From Aeromonas eucrenophila (GTDB taxonomy: Bacteria > Pseudomonadota > Gammaproteobacteria > Enterobacterales > Aeromonadaceae): a DNA stretch of 64,000 nucleotides. Shown in pieces: positions 26,804-40,104 of the stretch (the stretch's first letter is position 1; each line of letters opens with the position of its first letter). The stretch covers positions 674,206-738,205 of the forward strand of contig NZ_CDDF01000005.1 of NCBI RefSeq assembly GCF_000819865.1, in the 5' to 3' direction. The notes under the pieces were generated by a model. The model had not been told where the DNA came from, ran no database searches, and worked only from the letters and a program-made list of their open reading frames with translations. A program made the translations under genes and the position numbers.

Positions 26804-27868
26804 TCAGGCTTTCTGCTTGTCCAGCCGCACCTGGGCGGCTTCCGCCAGCATCGCCAGCAGGGTCTCGGTATCGGCCCAGGACAAACAGGCATCGGTGATG
26901 CTCTGGCCGAAGGTGGCGGCGCAGCCGTTCTCCACGTCCTGACGCCCTTCCACCAGGAAGCTCTCGGCCATGATGCCGGCGATGCCGGTGCGGCCACGGC
27001 GCAGCTGATCGCAGATATCCTGCGCCACCAGCAGCTGGCGGCGATGATCCTTCATGCTGTTGCCGTGGCTGAAATCCACCACCAGCCGCTGGGGCAGGCC
27101 GACATCGGCCAGAGCCTCGCACGCCTCGTCGACGCTGGCGGTGTCGTAGTTCGGCCTGTGGCCGCCACGCAGGATCACGTGGCCATAGGGGTTGCCGGCG
27201 GTGCGGTAGATGGTCATCTTGCCGTCCTTGTCCGGGGAATAGAAGATGTGGCTGTGGCGGGCGGCGCGCACCGCATCGATGGCGATGCGGGTGTTGCCGT
27301 CGGTGCCGTTCTTGAAGCCGACCGGGCAGGAGAGGGCGGAGGCCATCTCGCGGTGCACCTGAGATTCGGTGGTGCGCGCCCCTATGGCGCCCCAGGTGAT
27401 GAGGTCGCTGATGTACTGGCCGGTCACCATGTCGAGGAACTCGGTGGCGGTGGGCATGCCGGTCTCGTTGATGTCGACCAGGAGCTTGCGGGCCAGTTTC
27501 AGCCCCTCGTTGACGTCGAAGCTGCCGTCCAGACGGGGATCGTTGATGAGGCCCTTCCAGCCGACGATGGTGCGCGGCTTCTCGAAATAGGTGCGCATGA
27601 CGACGCACAGACTGCCCTTGTACTGCTCGCGCAGGGCGTTGAGGCGCAGGGCATATTCGTGGGCGGCGGCGGGATCGTGGATGGAGCAGGGGCCGACGAT
27701 GACCAGCAGGCGCTGATCCTCACCGGCCAGGATGGCTTCCACGTCGCGGCGGGCATCCAGCAGGTTCTGGGCGATACGGTCGTTGATGGGGAAGGCGTGC
27801 GCGAGTTCGCTCGGAGTGATCAGGGACTCCAGGGGGCGGGTGCGCAATTCATCGGTGTGAATGGACAT
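26804..27868 (-). CDS. aroH: DAHP synthase, tryptophan-sensitive type
   Basis: Joins phosphoenolpyruvate and erythrose 4-phosphate in the first step of aromatic amino-acid synthesis. Type I motifs: LLVIVGPCSIHD, RTYFEKPRTIVGWKG, IGARTTESQVHREMASALS and VVDFSHGNS. The N terminus (HTDELRTRPLESLITPSEL) and the middle (NGTDGNTRIAIDAVRAARHSH, PTATEFLDMVTGQ) match E. coli AroH better than AroF or AroG, so tryptophan feedback is inferred. 354 aa. An in-frame ATG three codons upstream is an alternative. I see no clear TrpR operator in the short gap to dgkA. Confidence 0.88.
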   Translation of the reverse strand: MSIHTDELRTRPLESLITPSELAHAFPINDRIAQNLLDARRDVEAILAGEDQRLLVIVGPCSIHDPAAAHEYALRLNALREQYKGSLCVVMRTYFEKPRTIVGWKGLINDPRLDGSFDVNEGLKLARKLLVDINETGMPTATEFLDMVTGQYISDLITWGAIGARTTESQVHREMASALSCPVGFKNGTDGNTRIAIDAVRAARHSHIFYSPDKDGKMTIYRTAGNPYGHVILRGGHRPNYDTASVDEACEALADVGLPQRLVVDFSHGNSMKDHRRQLLVAQDICDQLRRGRTGIAGIMAESFLVEGRQDVENGCAATFGQSITDACLSWADTETLLAMLAEAAQVRLDKQKA

Positions 27869-28021
27869 TCGACTCATTTCTCGAGTGGGTGATGTGGGCG
27901 GTCGCCTGATGGCGTGCCGAAAAGGCAAAGGGATAAAATAAAGCAAAAATCCCCTGATGGAAACCTTCAAGGGCTCTGCTAGGATGTGAGCCCAAAAGCC
28001 ATTCCAAATGAGGTAGTTATC

Positions 28022-28402
28022 GTGGCAAAGCCAGGCGCGACCGGGGTCACTCGCATCATCAACGCAACCGGTTACAGCATGAAGGGTCTCAAATCGGCCT
28101 GGATTAACGAGGCGGCCTTCCGTCAGGAGCTGGTGCTGATCCTGTTGTTGATGCCGCTGGCCTTCTGGCTCGGGGACTCCCTCAACCAGACGTTGCTGCT
28201 CATCTCCATCAGCTGGCTGGTGGTGATCGTCGAGGTGCTCAACTCCGCCATCGAGGCCGTGGTAGACAGGGTCGGCTCCGAACACCACGAGCTGTCGGGG
28301 CGCGCCAAGGATCTCGGCTCCGCAGCCGTCTTTATCGCCCTGGCCCTCAACGCCCTGGTGTGGGGCGCCCTTATCGGCCGCAATCTGCTGGGCTGGTGGT
28401 AG
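28022..28402 (+). CDS. dgkA: Diacylglycerol kinase
   Basis: Small trimeric inner-membrane kinase that recycles diacylglycerol to phosphatidic acid. Three membrane segments and the catalytic stretch EVLNSAIEAVVDRVG are present, with the N-terminal amphipathic SMKGLKSAWINEAAFRQE. The GTG start is chosen because GAGGT lies 7 bases upstream, giving 126 aa (E. coli 122). An in-frame ATG 12 codons upstream is less likely. A short echo of its last codons follows downstream. Confidence 0.93.
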   Translation: MAKPGATGVTRIINATGYSMKGLKSAWINEAAFRQELVLILLLMPLAFWLGDSLNQTLLLISISWLVVIVEVLNSAIEAVVDRVGSEHHELSGRAKDLGSAAVFIALALNALVWGALIGRNLLGWW

Positions 28403-28464
28403 CGCTTTCGGTATCAAGAGGAACGGGGAGCTCGGTGGGGCATAACCTGTTCGGCTGGTGGTAG
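28381..28464 (+). repeat. Echo of the dgkA 3' end
   Basis: The last codons of dgkA (NLLGWW and stop) are followed 62 bases later by a near copy that would read NLFGWW and stop. About 18 of 21 bases match. It may be the rest of an old tandem duplication. Confidence 0.5.
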
Positions 28465-28489
28465 GTTAGGCCTCATTTTCTATCACGTA

Positions 28490-28590
28490 TTTCCCCTCTC
28501 CCTTTGGGAGAGGGCAGGGTGAGGGAGGCCTCTTCTCCCCCTCATCCCCAGCCCTTCTCCCGCGAGGGGAGAAGGGAGCAGAAGAGACCG
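28490..28590. repeat. REP-like palindromic intergenic repeat
   Basis: Two imperfect hairpins built on CCCTCTCC/GGGAGAGGG and CCCTTCTCCC/GGGGAGAAGGG, the same family as seen near 4457 and in the 9953-10395 tandem array. Confidence 0.6.
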
Positions 28591-28613
28591 ATAACATCCA
28601 AGCTCCGCAGCAT

Positions 28614-28643
28614 AAAAAAGCCCGTCATCGAGACGGGCTTTTT
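28614..28643 (-). terminator. Terminator of serA
   Basis: An 8-bp stem (AGCCCGTC, 5-base loop) with AAAAAA before and TTTTT after; works on both strands. It lies 27 bases past the serA stop codon. Confidence 0.9.
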
Positions 28644-28669
28644 GCTGGTCGAGCACCGGGCTCAGCGCA

Positions 28670-29902
28670 TCAATGCAGGATCCGGGCACGGATGGTGCCA
28701 CCGATCTCCTTGAGTTTGGCGAGGGCCTTCTCGCTGTGCTCGGTCTCCACGTCGATCACCACGTAACCGATATGGCTGCTGGTCTGCAGGTATTGACCGG
28801 CGATGTTGATGCCTTCGTCGGCGAAGATCTGGTTGATCTGGTTCATCACCCCCGGCTGGTTGCGGTGGATGTGCAGCAGGCGGCTGGAGCCCTTGTGGCC
28901 GGGCAGGGAGACTTCCGGGAAGTTGACGGCGGAGAGGGTGGAGCCGTTGTCGGAGTACTTGACCAGCTTGTTGGCCACTTCCAGCCCGATGTTCTCCTGG
29001 GCTTCCTGGGTGGAGCCACCGATGTGCGGAGTCAGGATCACGTTGTCCAGGCCACGCAGCGGGGTCAGGAACTCCTCGTCGTTGGACTTGGGCTCGGACG
29101 GGAAGACGTCGATGGCGGCGCCGGAGAGGTGACCGCTCTTGATGACGTCGGCCAGGGCCTCGATGTCCACCACTGTGCCGCGGGAGGCGTTGATGAAGAT
29201 GGCGCCGGGTTTCATCATGCGCAGCTGCTCGGCACCGATGAGATCCTTGGTGGAGGCGGTCTCCGGTACGTGCAGGCTGATGACGTCAGACATGTTGAGC
29301 AGCTCCACCAGATTCGGCACCTGGATGGCGTTGCCCAGCGAGAGCTTGTTCTCGATGTCGTAGTAGTAGACCTTCATGCCGATCATCTCGGCGATGATGC
29401 CAAGCTGGGTACCGATGTGGCCGTAGCCGATGATGCCGAGCTTCTTGCCACGGGCCTCGACGGAGCGGTTGGCGAGCTTCTCCCAGACGCCGCGATGACA
29501 CTTGGCGTTCTTCTCCGGGATGCCGCGCAGCAGCAGCAGGATCTCGCCCAGCACCAGTTCGGCCACGGAGCGGGTGTTGGAGAAGGGGGCGTTGAACACC
29601 GGGATACCGCGCACATGGGCGGCGTCGAGGGCGACCTGGTTGGTACCGATGCAGAAGCAGCCGATGGCGACCAGCTTGCCGGCGGCATCCAGCACCTTCT
29701 CGGTGAGCTGGGTACGGGAGCGCAGGCCGACGAAATGCACGTCGCGAATGCGCTCGATCAGATCCTCTTCCGACAGGGAAGTCTTGAGATACTCCACACT
29801 GGTGTAACCGGCGGCACGGAAGGTTTCCACCGTGTTGGGATGGACTCCCTCCAGCAGCAGCACCTTGATTTTATCCTTGTCCAGCGAAAACTTGGCTGTC
29901 AT
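28670..29902 (-). CDS. serA: D-3-phosphoglycerate dehydrogenase
   Basis: First step of serine synthesis: oxidises 3-phosphoglycerate with NAD+. It has the substrate-domain start KIKVLLLEGVHPN, the Rossmann motif GKKLGIIGYGHIGTQ (about 150-165), catalytic Arg and Glu regions (INASRGTVVDIEAL) and histidine in ILTPHIGGST, plus a C-terminal ACT domain (HRNQPGVMNQINQIFADEG) that binds serine for feedback. 410 aa, as in E. coli. Upstream of it lies rpiA in the same direction, as in enterobacteria. Confidence 0.97.
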   Translation of the reverse strand: MTAKFSLDKDKIKVLLLEGVHPNTVETFRAAGYTSVEYLKTSLSEEDLIERIRDVHFVGLRSRTQLTEKVLDAAGKLVAIGCFCIGTNQVALDAAHVRGIPVFNAPFSNTRSVAELVLGEILLLLRGIPEKNAKCHRGVWEKLANRSVEARGKKLGIIGYGHIGTQLGIIAEMIGMKVYYYDIENKLSLGNAIQVPNLVELLNMSDVISLHVPETASTKDLIGAEQLRMMKPGAIFINASRGTVVDIEALADVIKSGHLSGAAIDVFPSEPKSNDEEFLTPLRGLDNVILTPHIGGSTQEAQENIGLEVANKLVKYSDNGSTLSAVNFPEVSLPGHKGSSRLLHIHRNQPGVMNQINQIFADEGINIAGQYLQTSSHIGYVVIDVETEHSEKALAKLKEIGGTIRARILH

Positions 29903-30071
29903 GACGATCCCTCTATTGTTTTAAAAACCTGTGCAGGTATGCGGTGTGAAGAAAACCGTAAAGTAGCAAAAACGTTTGGGAGAGGGAATATTTGTGACGA
30001 AAGTCAAATTCTTTGATGTTATCAACGTTTGTTGTAAACACTGATTTGCAACTCGTTGAGGCATAAACAGA

Positions 30072-30093
30072 AACGGCGCCATCAGGCGCCGTT
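30072..30093 (-). terminator. Hairpin downstream of rpiA
   Basis: A 9-bp stem AACGGCGCC with a 4-base loop, followed on the minus strand by a weakly T-rich stretch. It lies beyond the duplicated rpiA end. Confidence 0.6.
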
Positions 30094-30110
30094 ATCGTTG
30101 CATCAAGCCA

Positions 30111-30316
30111 TTATTGGGTGACGACCCCATCCGGAGTACCGATCAGTACCACGTCTGCACCACGGTGGGCGGAAGACAGATCGTTGGTGACCGCGCCGAC
30201 CATGGCAGATGCCTTATTGGGTCACGACCCCATCCGGAGTACCGATCAGTACCACGTCTGCACCACGGTGGGCGAACAGGCCGTTGGTGACTACACCGAC
30301 GATGGCATTGAGCCGG
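30111..30316 (-). repeat. 103-bp tandem duplication of the rpiA 3' end
   Basis: The last 100 or so bases of rpiA, stop codon included, are followed by a second copy. Stop codons lie at 30214 and 30111, exactly 103 apart. The first 60 bases from each stop (coding [18 protein letters not shown]) are almost identical, while the rest has drifted. The outer copy would read ASAMVGAVTNDLSSAHRGAD in frame with its stop but is not joined to the gene. Confidence 0.9.
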
Positions 30317-30867
30317 GTTTCCAGCCCCTTGGCATCGTGAATGGCCATCCCCTTGACGTCCAGGATGATGTTGCCATTGTCGGTGACCACCCCTTCACGC
30401 CACACCGGGTTGCCACCCAGCTTGCGGATCTCGCGGGCCACGTATTCGCGGGCCATGGGGATCACTTCCACCGGCAGCGGGAAGGTGCCGAGCACCTCGA
30501 CCGTCTTGGTGTTGTCGATGATACAGATGAACTTGTCGGCCACGGCAGACACTATCTTTTCGCGGGTCAGGGCAGCGCCACCGCCCTTGATCATGTCGCG
30601 GCTGGCGTTGATCTCGTCGGCGCCATCCACGTAGACGGAGAGGGCATCGATGTCGTTGAGATCAAACACCTGAATGCCGAAGCCCTTGAGGCGCTCGGTG
30701 GAGGCGATGGAGCTCGATACTGCGCCCTTGATCTCGTCCTTCATGGTCGCCAGGGCGTCGATGAAGTGATTGACGGTGGAGCCGGTGCCGACCCCGACTA
30801 TGGTGCCGGGAATCACGTATTTGAGCGCAGCCCAACCGGCCGCCTTCTTCATTTCATCTTGAGTCAT
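30214..30867 (-). CDS. rpiA: Ribose-5-phosphate isomerase A
   Basis: Interconverts ribose 5-phosphate and ribulose 5-phosphate in the pentose phosphate path. Seen: [16 protein letters not shown] (substrate loop), DGADEI (about 81-86), [11 protein letters not shown] and [10 protein letters not shown]. 217 aa against 219 in E. coli. The ATG at 30867 is chosen (AAAGGA site upstream); an upstream in-frame ATG is in non-conserved sequence. The last 33 codons are duplicated just downstream. Confidence 0.95.
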   Translation of the reverse strand: MTQDEMKKAAGWAALKYVIPGTIVGVGTGSTVNHFIDALATMKDEIKGAVSSSIASTERLKGFGIQVFDLNDIDALSVYVDGADEINASRDMIKGGGAALTREKIVSAVADKFICIIDNTKTVEVLGTFPLPVEVIPMAREYVAREIRKLGGNPVWREGVVTDNGNIILDVKGMAIHDAKGLETRLNAIVGVVTNGLFAHRGADVVLIGTPDGVVTQ

Positions 30868-31063
30868 GATGGATCCTTTGGGAAAAAGCGGGCGCATTAT
30901 ATCCAAGCCTGCCCCCGAGGGCGACCACCTGGCTCACGTTCTGGCCCTAAAAACCCCAAGATGTAAATCGTTTGCCTGTTTATCGTTCATGGGGCCGTGC
31001 GGCAGTCGAAAATATCGCCAGATATGGGTCGGGCAGTGGCCCTGACCACCACAATCCGCGGAC

Positions 31064-31672
31064 TCAGGAGAAGCGCCAGCAACGAGCTGGGGTGATGATC
31101 TCGGGCAGCGGCACGTCCCACTGCTCCTTGGGCACCGCATCCACCTGCTGGCAGTCGTGGGCCAGTCCAAGGGGTCTCGGGCCCCGTTTATGTTCGTGCC
31201 AGTCGGCCAGGGTGCGATCGTAATAACCGCCTCCCATGCCGAGCCGGTTGCCTGCCGCATCGAAGGCCACCAACGGGGTGCAGATGATGTCCAGGGCGTC
31301 GTGGGGGAGCACCTGCGACAGGTCGAGCTCGGGCTCGGGAATGCCGAAACGGTTGCGGGTCATGGGGCTGGTAGGGGTGTAGCGCTGGAACAGCAGGTGG
31401 CCCGGGGCGTCCGGGTGCAGCACCGGCAGGAACACCTCCTGTTGTCGGCCCCAGAGCCACTCAATGGCGGGCAGGGGATCGAGCTCGCCGTCGTTGGCCA
31501 GATAGAGGGCGATGCGGCTGGCCGCCAGGATCTGCGGGTGCGCCTGGAAGCGGACCACCAACTGGGCGGCGGCGGCCTGCTGCTCGGCCGGGCTCAGGCT
31601 CTTTCGGCGCTGGCGAATGAGTTGACGCAGGGATTGTCGCTCATCGGGTCTATCGGTTTGGGTATCCGGCAT
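31064..31672 (-). CDS. fau: 5-formyltetrahydrofolate cyclo-ligase
   Basis: Converts 5-formyl-THF to 5,10-methenyl-THF with ATP (YgfA/MTHFS family). Seen: SLRQLIRQRRKSLSPAEQQ at the N terminus, LPAIEWLWGRQQEVFLPVL, then the signature GNRLGMGGGYYDRTLAD. 202 aa, near family size. In E. coli it follows the 6S RNA gene; here the upstream stretch holds tandem repeats instead and I could not see 6S RNA. Confidence 0.92.
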   Translation of the reverse strand: MPDTQTDRPDERQSLRQLIRQRRKSLSPAEQQAAAAQLVVRFQAHPQILAASRIALYLANDGELDPLPAIEWLWGRQQEVFLPVLHPDAPGHLLFQRYTPTSPMTRNRFGIPEPELDLSQVLPHDALDIICTPLVAFDAAGNRLGMGGGYYDRTLADWHEHKRGPRPLGLAHDCQQVDAVPKEQWDVPLPEIITPARCWRFS

Positions 31673-31827
31673 GGGGGCTCCTGTGATGGGGCGAAAAGGC
31701 TGGGGTTACCTTAACAAGGGCCATCCGGGATGGAAAGCGGGGCAGGGGGAGAGAGGGGGGCTGGTGGCTCTGTCTGGCCAGTGACGGGCGCTGCTTGGTA
31801 CAGCGCCCGGTATCAAAGAGTGGCGAC

Positions 31828-32139
31828 TCAGGCAGCTTGGCGCTGCTCGGTGGCACTTCTCGTCTGATGCTTGATAAAGACCGCAACTATGGCAGCCAGC
31901 GCCAGTGCTCATCAGCGATAGAAGCTGATGTTCAGGCAGCTTGGCGCTGCTCGGTGGCGCTTCGGGTCTGATGCTTGATAAAGACCGCAACTATGGCAGC
32001 CAGCGCCAGTGCTCATCAGCGATAGAAGCTGATGCTCAGGCGGCTTGGCGCTGCTCGGCGGCGCTTCTCGTCTGATGCTTGATAAAGACGGCGACCAGAG
32101 CAGCCAACGCCAAGGCCATGGGATAGAAGCTCATGCTCA
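31828..32139 (-). repeat. Three-copy 104-bp tandem repeat at the 3' end of the antiporter gene
   Basis: Copies start at stop-codon positions 31828, 31932 and 32036 (104 apart each time). The copy at 32036-32139 is the coding 3' end of the NhaC-family gene (C terminus AVFIKHQTRSAAEQRQAA). The two outer copies, nearly identical to each other, are more alike than either is to the gene copy, which suggests a second round of duplication. Confidence 0.92.
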
Positions 32140-33382
32140 CCACCGCTAGGGGTGAGAGCGCGAAGATGGAGCCGAGCAGCAGCGCCTGGGCGCCCCAGGG
32201 GATGAGGCCCTGTACCACGCAGGAGAAGATATCCAGCATGGAGGCGGCGCGGCGCGGGGTGACCCCGTGCTGCTCCGCCAAGTCCCGTGCCACCTTGCTG
32301 GCGACTATGATGGCCACCGTATTGTTGGCTGTGCAGAGGTTGGTGAGGCTCACCACCCCGGCGATGCCGAGTTCAGCCGCCTTCTCGTTCTGCTCACCGT
32401 CGTGGGCGCGGGTGAAGCGGGAAATCAGGGCCGCGATGCGGGCGCTGATCCAGGCCAGCCCCCCCTGGCGCTCCATCAGGGCACCGAGGCCGCCGATCAG
32501 CATGGAGAGCAGGAAGATCTCCTGCATGCTGGTGAAGCCCTGGTAGATATCCTTGCTGAACTGACCGAGGGGATAGTTGCCGACCAGGCCGACACCACCG
32601 GCGGCCAGGATGCCGAGCCCCAGTACCACGAACACGTTCATCCCCGCCAACGCCAACACCAGGATCAGCAGGTAGGGGGCGACCTTGAACAGATCGGCGC
32701 CAGCGGTGGTGGCCGGCGCATCGCCGGTGGAGCCCAGCAGCAGATAGAGCAGGATCACCAGCACGGCGGCGGGGGCGGCAATCTTGACGTTTTCCCGGAA
32801 CTTGTCCCTCATCTCGCAGCCCTGGCTGCGGGTCGCGGCTATGGTGGTGTCGGAGATGATGGAGAGGTTGTCCCCGAACATGGCGCCGGAGAGTATGGTG
32901 CCCGCCATCAGCACAGGGTCTATGCCGGTCGCCTGGGCGACGCCCAGCGCCACCGGCGCCACGGCACCTATGGTGCCCATGGAGGTGCCCATGGCGGTGG
33001 CAATGAAGGCCGAGATGAGGAACAGGCCGGGCAACAGGAACCAGCTCGGGATGAGCGAGAGCCCCAGCGCGACAGTGGCATCCACCCCGCCGGTGGCCTT
33101 GGCCACGGTGGCGAAGGCGCCCGCCAGCAGATAGATGAGGCACATGGCCATGATGTTGCTGTCACCGACCCCCTTGAAGAAGGTCTCGAGGTTCTTGTTG
33201 AACCCCTCTTTGCCCAGCATCAGCGCCAGCATGACGGCGGGCAGGGCGGCCACGGGGGCGGGCAACTGGTAGAAGGCGAATTCGACCCCTTGCAGGGTCA
33301 GCCAGGTGCCGGTACCGATGAAGAGAGCAAGAAAGACCAGCAGGGGCAGCAGGGCCCTGGCACTGGGTTGGGTCTGGATCAT
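32036..33382 (-). CDS. NhaC-family Na+/H+ antiporter
   Basis: A 448-residue inner-membrane transporter with about eleven membrane segments. The family traits are GTSMGTIGAVAPVALGVA, SGAMFGDNLSIISDTTIAAT and LTNLCTANNTVAIIVASKV. Most likely exchanges protons for Na+ or for an amino-acid-like anion; NhaC relatives vary, so the substrate is not certain. Single gene. Its 3' end has been copied twice downstream. Confidence 0.88.
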   Translation of the reverse strand: MIQTQPSARALLPLLVFLALFIGTGTWLTLQGVEFAFYQLPAPVAALPAVMLALMLGKEGFNKNLETFFKGVGDSNIMAMCLIYLLAGAFATVAKATGGVDATVALGLSLIPSWFLLPGLFLISAFIATAMGTSMGTIGAVAPVALGVAQATGIDPVLMAGTILSGAMFGDNLSIISDTTIAATRSQGCEMRDKFRENVKIAAPAAVLVILLYLLLGSTGDAPATTAGADLFKVAPYLLILVLALAGMNVFVVLGLGILAAGGVGLVGNYPLGQFSKDIYQGFTSMQEIFLLSMLIGGLGALMERQGGLAWISARIAALISRFTRAHDGEQNEKAAELGIAGVVSLTNLCTANNTVAIIVASKVARDLAEQHGVTPRRAASMLDIFSCVVQGLIPWGAQALLLGSIFALSPLAVVSMSFYPMALALAALVAVFIKHQTRSAAEQRQAA

Positions 33383-34521
<1,139 letters not shown>

Positions 34522-34579
34522 GGCGCCAGTGCGCGGACGAGGGCCATGCCCCTGGCCGTCTCGGCGCCGCCCCTGTTGC

Positions 34580-34605
34580 CAAACCCCGGTTCGCCGGGGT
34601 TTTTC
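34580..34605 (+). terminator. Terminator of dapB
   Basis: An 8-bp stem AACCCCGG with a TTCG tetraloop and a TTTTT run, 60 bases past the dapB stop. Confidence 0.92.
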
Positions 34606-35198
34606 TTGTCTTTTTGTATAAATCCGGCTTAAGCGCCAATTTTTCTTCGAAGCCCACTAAACTCTCACAATCATCAATCCTCCCTGGTTTTCCATTGCGA
34701 AGATGTCATCAAAGGGTAACGGGATTGAGCCTCCATTACCCCTGTTCACGCATTTATTTACATGTCTCAAAACAGACTAAAAATTCAAACAAGGAAAAAC
34801 GTTTTCTATTTTATGGGGCCAATCTTCTGTCGTTAAATGGCACTTAAGATGCTTGATGATTTATTTTTTAAAATTTCATATATCTGTTTTCAAAGTAATA
34901 AATTTCTGTTTTTGTACGTTGTGCGGCATGGGGTGCCACTTTGCACGCTGGTTTTGGCTTTTCTTTTGGGGGAGGGGGTTGCAAAGCGAGTTAGTGCATA
35001 GATAATGGGTAATGTTGCTTTTTTATTGAATTTAGATGCATTTAAAACGAGAAAAGACGTTGAAATGCGATCATTTTTAAGTAGAATGCGCCCAATTTGC
35101 CAGAAATCTGCCGGGTTTGAACCCTGTTTCAAACAGCGTCCGGACCCGCAACACCCAGGTAAATTGCTGAATTTAAAGCTAAATAACTGGAGGTTGTC
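34606..35198 (+). promoter_or_regulatory. carAB upstream region with promoter and ARG-box-like site
   Basis: A 593-base gene-free, AT-rich stretch. TTGAAA (35060) and TAGAAT (35082) with a 16-base spacer form a likely sigma-70 promoter. TTGAATTTAGATGCATTT at 35026-35043 resembles an ArgR box (TNTGAATWWWWATTCANW). A GGAGG site precedes the TTG start. Control by arginine fits carAB in E. coli. Nothing recognised in 34620-35000. Confidence 0.5.
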
Positions 35199-36335
35199 TT
35201 GAATCACACTGCATTGCTAGTGCTGGAAGATGGAACTGTGTTCAAAGGCGTGTCGATAGGCGCCGAGGGATGTTCCGTTGGTGAAGTGGTTTTCAACACG
35301 TCGATGACGGGCTATCAGGAAATCCTCACCGATCCCTCCTACTCCCGTCAGATCGTTACCCTCACTTACCCCCATATAGGCAACACCGGCACCAACAGCG
35401 AAGATGAAGAGTCCAGTCAAATCCATGCACAGGGATTGATCATCCGGGACCTTCCGATACTTGCCTCCAATTTCCGCAATCAGCAATCCCTCTCCGATTA
35501 CCTCAAGTCTCACAACATCGTTGGCATCGCCGACATCGACACCCGCAAACTGACCCGCATCCTGCGCGAGAAAGGCGCCCAGGCTGGTTGCATCCTGGCG
35601 GGCAAAAACGTCGATGAGGCGTTCGCCCTCGAGCAGGCCCGCGCCTTCCCCGGCCTCAAGGGGATGGACCTGGCCAAGGAAGTGACGGTTGAGCAGGCCT
35701 ATAACTGGACCGAAGGGAGCTGGCAGCTCGGCAAGGGGCACGTCAGCCCGGATGCCGACCAGCTGAAATACCACGTGGTGGCCTACGACTTCGGCGTCAA
35801 GCGCAACATCCTGCGCATGCTGGTGGACCGTGGCTGCCGCCTGACAGTGGTGCCGGCCAAGACCCCGGCCGCCGAGGTGCTGGCGATGAATCCCGATGGC
35901 ATCTTCCTCTCCAACGGCCCCGGTGACCCCGAGCCCTGCGACTATGCCATCACTGCCATCAAGGCCTTCCTCAACACCAATACCCCGGTGTTCGGTATCT
36001 GCCTCGGCCACCAGTTGCTGGGGCTGGCCTCCGGCGCCAAGACGGTGAAGATGAAGTTCGGCCACCACGGTGCTAACCACCCGGTGAAGAGCCTGGATGA
36101 CAACACCGTCATGATCACCGCCCAGAACCACGGTTTCGCGGTCGATGAGAACAGCCTGCCGGATTGCCTGCGTGCGACCCACGTCTCCCTGTTCGACGGT
36201 TCCCTGCAAGGCATCCACCGCACCGACCGCCCGGCCTTCAGCTTCCAGGGTCACCCCGAGGCGAGCCCGGGCCCGCACGACTGTGCCGGTCTGTTCGACC
36301 ACTTTATTGAATTGATCAAGCAGTATCGCGCTTAA
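35199..36335 (+). CDS. carA: Carbamoyl phosphate synthase small subunit
   Basis: Glutaminase subunit that feeds ammonia to CarB for arginine and pyrimidine synthesis. The class I amidotransferase triad is present: the nucleophile in [14 protein letters not shown], then His and Glu in [13 protein letters not shown]. 378 aa (E. coli 382). The start is a TTG with a good GGAGG site, the same unusual start codon as E. coli carA. 16 bases before carB. Confidence 0.97.
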   Translation: MNHTALLVLEDGTVFKGVSIGAEGCSVGEVVFNTSMTGYQEILTDPSYSRQIVTLTYPHIGNTGTNSEDEESSQIHAQGLIIRDLPILASNFRNQQSLSDYLKSHNIVGIADIDTRKLTRILREKGAQAGCILAGKNVDEAFALEQARAFPGLKGMDLAKEVTVEQAYNWTEGSWQLGKGHVSPDADQLKYHVVAYDFGVKRNILRMLVDRGCRLTVVPAKTPAAEVLAMNPDGIFLSNGPGDPEPCDYAITAIKAFLNTNTPVFGICLGHQLLGLASGAKTVKMKFGHHGANHPVKSLDDNTVMITAQNHGFAVDENSLPDCLRATHVSLFDGSLQGIHRTDRPAFSFQGHPEASPGPHDCAGLFDHFIELIKQYRA

Positions 36336-36351
36336 GAGGAAAAGAGAAGCC

Positions 36352-39576
<3,225 letters not shown>

Positions 39577-39627
39577 GGATTGCGCGAGCGGGGTCGGGGA
39601 GCCTTCCCCAACCCCCTGAGCAACCAT

Positions 39628-39661
39628 GAAAAACCCCGCTAGCAATGGCGGGGTTTTTGTC
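39628..39661 (+). terminator. Terminator of carAB
   Basis: A 9-bp stem AAACCCCGC with TTTTT after it, about 52 bases past the carB stop. Confidence 0.92.
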
Positions 39662-40104
39662 TTTTCGGATAGGAGATAAACGAAGCCAAGATGCCAATCC
39701 TGGGTGAAACGAATCACTAAAGTGATAAATTACCTTTGATCGTTGCGCATTAATGGCAATTGGATGCAATCTTCGCAATCACTCGCCAACCTGGCCTCTA
39801 TATACTGGTTTCTCATCAACAGGGTCGTCTGCGCCAACAAGAGCCGAGTGCGAAAAGCATGATAGGGCTGCGCGAGAGGATCAGGGCCAGCGGCTTATCC
39901 GCCGTGCAGGCCGGCCCCTTTTATCGCAAGGGGCCACAGGAAACCGGTTGTGAGGTTACCGCCGCACCACCGTCAGGGCCAGCGTTACCGCGCCAGCCCA
40001 TTCCCCACTCGCTCTTCCCCCATGCCGCTCAGCCGCCACCGGCCGACCCACATTGCCATCCAGCGCGGATCGCGCGACAGGACATCTGCCAAGGGAATCT
40101 GAAT
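39662..40104. other. Long upstream region of leuA
   Basis: 443 bases without a recognised gene. The leuA frame stays open through most of it, but codons there are not conserved in the family. A GGCCCCTT/AAGGGGCC hairpin lies near 39914-39934. I looked for a leucine-rich leader peptide and did not see one. Confidence 0.45.

Noticed and set aside
30868..31063. 6S RNA near fau
   Set aside because: In E. coli 6S RNA lies next to this gene, but I could not trace its long hairpin or conserved bubble in the flanks on either side.
39760..40104. 115-codon in-frame extension of leuA or a leader peptide
   Set aside because: No family similarity and no run of leucine codons; a good start with AAGGGA is at 40105.
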